This document shows positions 14,476-16,844 of a stretch of 16,844 bases of DNA, in pieces (the stretch's first letter is position 1; each line of letters opens with the position of its first letter). Source of the DNA: Deltaproteobacteria bacterium (GTDB lineage Bacteria; Desulfobacterota; Desulfobaccia; Desulfobaccales; Desulfobaccaceae); contig VGSX01000044.1 of assembly GCA_016874895.1 (NCBI GenBank), forward strand, positions 1 through 16,844, read 5' to 3'. Position numbers and translations under genes: made by a program. The notes beneath the pieces were generated by a model. The model saw nothing but the letters and a program-made list of their open reading frames with translations. It was not told the DNA's origin and searched no databases.

Positions 14476-15116
14476 AAATGGCTGGTGATGTATTCGTCTC
14501 GGCAGCTGTTGAGGGAATTGTGGATGAGGCCGTGGTGAGAAAACTTATTACTTATGTGCATGCCAAAGTTGGGGATGTCTATGGAAAAAAGGGGAAGTCA
14601 TATTTGAGAAACAAAATTATGGGATACAATAATGCCGCACAACACAGGCCCTGGATCATCCTTGTAGACCTCGACAACAATTTTGATTGCGCACCCTTAT
14701 TACGACAAGCCTGGCTGCCAGACCCGTCACCACGTCTTTGTTTTAGGGTTGCAGTGCGGGAAATCGAGGCTTGGTTACTCGCTGATAGAGAAAGAATTGC
14801 CCAATTTCTTAGCGTTGCCTTGAGCAAGGTTCCCTTGTATCCGGAGGACTTGGAGAACCCTAAGGAATTTATCGTCAATCTATCAAGAGTTTCACGACGC
14901 AGGGATATCCGGCAAGACATGGTGCCACGGCCTGAAAGCGGACGGCAGATTGGACAGGCTTACCCGTCTCGACTTATAGAATTTATCTCAAAATATTGGC
15001 GGCCAGACATTGCATCAGAACAATCCATTAGTCTTAAACGGGCTATCCGTTGTCTAAGGGCACTTTCGGAGGGCATCATTGATCCCCAGGGAATGCAAGC
15101 GTCTGGCCGAAGTTGA
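14472..15116 (+). CDS. TOPRIM/DUF4276-like partner of the ATPase
   Basis: This 214-residue protein begins VSAAVEGIVDEAVVRKL, a TOPRIM-like first glutamate (Glu 14). WIILVDLDNN follows (Asp 66, Asp 68, the DxD pair), then VREIEAWLLAD, a block typical of DUF4276-like families. A metal-dependent nuclease role is therefore plausible. GGGAG precedes the ATG at 14472, which overlaps the ATPase stop by 4 nt, so the two are co-translated. This recalls ATPase plus TOPRIM pairs such as PARIS or OLD-type systems, but I cannot match it to a named system. The last 12 codons lie inside the DUF1156 gene and may be an acquired tail. Confidence 0.7.
   Translation: MKMAGDVFVSAAVEGIVDEAVVRKLITYVHAKVGDVYGKKGKSYLRNKIMGYNNAAQHRPWIILVDLDNNFDCAPLLRQAWLPDPSPRLCFRVAVREIEAWLLADRERIAQFLSVALSKVPLYPEDLENPKEFIVNLSRVSRRRDIRQDMVPRPESGRQIGQAYPSRLIEFISKYWRPDIASEQSISLKRAIRCLRALSEGIIDPQGMQASGRS
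15068..15072 (+). promoter_or_regulatory. Ribosome binding site for a TTG-started DUF1156 gene
   Basis: GGAGG lies 6 nt before TTG at 15079. The DUF1156 frame has a stop at 15055-15057 and no ATG before the conserved N-terminus, so TTG is the only reasonable start. Confidence 0.75.
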
Positions 15117-16844
15117 CTTCCCCATTGCTGTGGTTTCCAAGCACGCGGCTCGGGAGAAGTCCATTCGGCACGGGCACCCGTCCACGCTCCATCTGTGGTG
15201 GGCCAGGCGCCCCCTGGCCGCCTGCCGGGCCATGCTCCTCGGGCTCTTGCTGCCCGATCCGTACGATACGTTTTGCCCTGAAGGATTTAAGGTCCAGGCC
15301 CGCACTCTTTTACCGCAGCTGCTTGGTAAAGTCGGCCCCCAAGATATAGATCTGCGCCGGGCTTTGCTCCGGTTTATCGGTGAGTTCGCTAACTGGGATA
15401 CGGCCGATCACGCCGTGTATCTTGAGGTAGGTCGGGGACTGGTCAAGGCTGCACATGGGGAAGACCCCCCACTGGTTGTCGACCCATTCGCCGGTAGGGG
15501 GTCTATCCCTTTGGAAGCGTTACGTTTGGGCTGTGAGGCCTTTGCCAGCGACCTCAACCCCGTGGCCTGCCTCATTCTAAAAGTTATGCTGGAAGACATC
15601 CCGCGCCACGGGCCGGAACTGGCCACCGAACTGCGCCGGGTGGGGGCTGAAGTCAAGAAGCAGGCGGAGCAGGAACTGGCCGAATTCTATCCCAAAGACC
15701 CGGATGGGGCCACTCCCATGGCCTACTTGTGGGCCCGGACGGTCAGGTGCGAATCCCCCCTTTGCGGGGCCGAAATTCCGCTGCTGCGGTCATTCTGGCT
15801 CTGCAAAAAAGCCAATAAAAAGATTGCATTGCGCTACTGGAAAGTAATTCCTCCCCCCGCCCAAAAACCGAGCCACGACCAATATCCGAGCCACGACCGT
15901 AAGGGAGTGGATCAAAATACCGACCGCCCCATCCCCTTATCCTACCTCATCACGTTTACCTGCTACGGCACCCGTCTCCACGGCAGCCCCACCGGCTCCG
16001 TCGACCGGCGCCATAATACTCCCGGCACCCCGGTCCTGCCGCCGGACGAAGGGCGTCTGAAGGCCGCCCAGGAATTGATGACTGGCCCTCCGTATCTACT
16101 GGATGAACCGCGTCGCCTTATAGTCCTTAAATCGATTCAAGAGGTCTGCCGATACCGGGGCTGGTCATTGCTGGCGGCCCACGTTCGGACCAACCATGTG
16201 CATGTCGTTGTGCAAGCCCTTGCACCCCCGGAAAAGGTCATGAACGATTTTAAAGCCTATGCCAGCCGTCACCTGAATCAAGCCGGCCTTGATGATCCGG
16301 AGTGCAAACGCTGGACCCGCCATGGCAGCACCAGGTATTTGTGGAAACCTGAGCAGGTGGAAGCGGCCATTCATTATACTGTGCGGGAGCAGGGGGAGCC
16401 GCTGGCGGTTTACGAAAATGTGGAGAGGGTGTTGGTGGAGTTTGACCATGGTGGTCATGATGACCACTCGCTGACGCTCGTGGCTCGAAAAAAACGGTAC
16501 CGGGAAAAATCGCCCCGCCTTGAATTTGTAGTCTTCGAGCCGCAACATGATAAGGAAGTCCCTCACGGCACCGTAACCCGGGCCAAGGCCACCTGTCTTT
16601 GCTGCCACACGGTATTGCCGCCGGAGCGCGTCCGGGCGCAACTGGCGGCGCAAAAGGGCGGCGCCGAGGTGATTTTTGATGACAAGGGCAACCGTATCGG
16701 CGGGGCCAAAATGTCGGCGGTGGTGACGCTGCAGCCTGGGATAATGGGACGGCAGTACCGCCTCCCCACCGATCGAGATTACCAGGCTGTCTGGAAAGCC
16801 CAGCAGCGGCTTAAGGCGGTTCTCAATGAGTGGGAGGCCAGCGG
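15079..16844 (+). CDS. DUF1156 DNA methyltransferase interrupted in frame by an HUH transposase domain (3' end beyond window)
   Basis: The open frame runs 588 codons to the window edge with no stop. Residues 1-255 are a DUF1156 adenine-specific methyltransferase start: IPRECKRLAEVDFPIAVVSK, REKSIRHGHPSTLHLWWARRPL, and DPFAGRGSIPLEAL at 135-148, the SAM-binding motif I. A zinc-type pair CESPLC is at 224-229. Residues about 277-455 are a Y1/HUH transposase domain (HVH 373-375, Tyr 394). The methyltransferase then resumes: SPRLEFVVFEP, AKATCLCC at 503-509, PPERVRAQLAAQKGG and LPTDRDYQAVWKAQQRL. The catalytic DPPY motif should lie further right, out of view. Start TTG with GGAGG; it overlaps the upstream gene by 38 nt. 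The product may be a working chimera or a disrupted enzyme. Confidence 0.85.
   Translation, partial: MIPRECKRLAEVDFPIAVVSKHAAREKSIRHGHPSTLHLWWARRPLAACRAMLLGLLLPDPYDTFCPEGFKVQARTLLPQLLGKVGPQDIDLRRALLRFIGEFANWDTADHAVYLEVGRGLVKAAHGEDPPLVVDPFAGRGSIPLEALRLGCEAFASDLNPVACLILKVMLEDIPRHGPELATELRRVGAEVKKQAEQELAEFYPKDPDGATPMAYLWARTVRCESPLCGAEIPLLRSFWLCKKANKKIALRYWKVIPPPAQKPSHDQYPSHDRKGVDQNTDRPIPLSYLITFTCYGTRLHGSPTGSVDRRHNTPGTPVLPPDEGRLKAAQELMTGPPYLLDEPRRLIVLKSIQEVCRYRGWSLLAAHVRTNHVHVVVQALAPPEKVMNDFKAYASRHLNQAGLDDPECKRWTRHGSTRYLWKPEQVEAAIHYTVREQGEPLAVYENVERVLVEFDHGGHDDHSLTLVARKKRYREKSPRLEFVVFEPQHDKEVPHGTVTRAKATCLCCHTVLPPERVRAQLAAQKGGAEVIFDDKGNRIGGAKMSAVVTLQPGIMGRQYRLPTDRDYQAVWKAQQRLKAVLNEWEAS
15887..15910 (+). 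repeat. Left REP-like hairpin
   Basis: CGAG is followed by a hairpin CCAC-GA-CC-GTAA-GG-GA-GTGG: a 4-bp stem, tandem G/A mismatches, 2 inner pairs and a GTAA tetraloop. A partial copy of the first 13 bases occurs at 15868-15880. It is translated as part of the linker PSHDQYPSHDRKG. Confidence 0.8.
16451..16467. repeat. 17-bp perfect palindrome overlapping the right REP
   Basis: GTGGTCAT and ATGACCAC flank one central G. The right arm shares its last four bases with the REP stem, so two alternative hairpins compete here. Confidence 0.65.
16464..16487 (-). repeat. Right REP-like hairpin, inverted
   Basis: On the minus strand it reads CGAG, then CCAC-GA-GC-GTCA-GC-GA-GTGG. It matches the left copy at 21 of 24 bases, and one inner C-G pair is swapped to G-C on both sides, a compensatory change. 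The CGAG heads of both copies face outward. Translated in frame as DHSLTLVAR. Confidence 0.8.

Larger units (their letters stand above)
15868..16487 (+). mobile_element. REP-associated tyrosine transposase (RAYT/TnpA_REP-like) with REP ends, nested in DUF1156
   Basis: The nested unit encodes about 180 residues of a Y1_Tnp domain. It opens DRPIPLSYLITFTCYGTRLHG, then SVDRRHNTPGTP, with the metal-binding HUH motif TNHVHVVV (HVH codons 16195-16203). The catalytic tyrosine is in FKAYASRHLN (codon 16258-16260), followed by RWTRHGSTRYLW and REQGEPLAVYE. A GTG at 15907 could have been its own start. It is flanked by inverted REP-like hairpins (15887-15910 and 16464-16487), plus an extra 13-bp half copy at 15868. 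It has no stop of its own before the host frame resumes. Such enzymes cut and join single-stranded REP DNA. Confidence 0.85.

Noticed and set aside
15832..16507. Similar CGCTAC-TGGAAA and CGGTAC-CGGGAAA as a target-site duplication around the nested transposase
   Set aside because: Match is weak and gapped, and RAYT-type enzymes are not known to create target duplications.
1..16844. CRISPR array
   Set aside because: No regularly spaced repeats with unique spacers of CRISPR size were seen on either strand.

Overview
The window reads as accessory and decaying chromosomal DNA from a GC-rich bacterium. A deltaproteobacterial (Desulfobacterota-like) host is my best guess. This rests on the radical SAM / ArsM-like / DUF5714 fusion paired with a TIGR04282-type glycosyltransferase, the TCAGC heptamer repeats and the general gene style. 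It is an inference, not a proven assignment.

Region 1 (1-4896) is one end of an integrative element inserted in an initiator tRNA gene. The 3' part of tRNA-fMet (4847-4896) marks the att site. Leftward on the minus strand follow a tyrosine integrase, an AT-rich unknown protein, a terminator, an AlpA/excisionase-like HTH protein, a stand-alone CHC2 zinc finger, a RepA-like ATPase and a CHC2-TOPRIM primase ending at a strong terminator. The int-alpA-primase/rep order recalls phage-inducible chromosomal islands and other satellites. The other end lies beyond position 1.

Region 2 (4897-6404) is a degraded zone. It holds the tRNA terminator, heptamer repeats, a 24-bp tandem repeat, a broken IS66 transposase, and a gnd-zwf remnant in which two deletions and nonsense codons have fused 6-phosphogluconate dehydrogenase to glucose-6-phosphate dehydrogenase.

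Region 3 (6404-10088) is an apparently intact two-gene minus-strand operon. It encodes a 1009-residue radical SAM + ArsM-like methyltransferase + cysteine-rich DUF5714 protein, followed by a TIGR04282-family glycosyltransferase. Modification of an arsenic- or selenium-type compound is plausible but unproven. Upstream (10283-10877) are two further remnants, one being the C-terminus of a pyridine nucleotide-disulfide oxidoreductase.

Region 4 (11279-16844, plus strand) looks like a defence island: an HTH regulator, an SNF2-type helicase with a large internal deletion, a Fic protein, a lower-GC two-gene cassette (AAA_21-type ATPase plus TOPRIM/DUF4276-like protein), and the start of a DUF1156 DNA methyltransferase. 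The most striking observation is that the DUF1156 reading frame contains, in frame, a complete HUH/Y1 transposase domain (REP-associated tyrosine transposase, RAYT-like). It is bounded by inverted REP-like hairpins, and the methyltransferase sequence resumes on the far side without a stop or frameshift to the window end.
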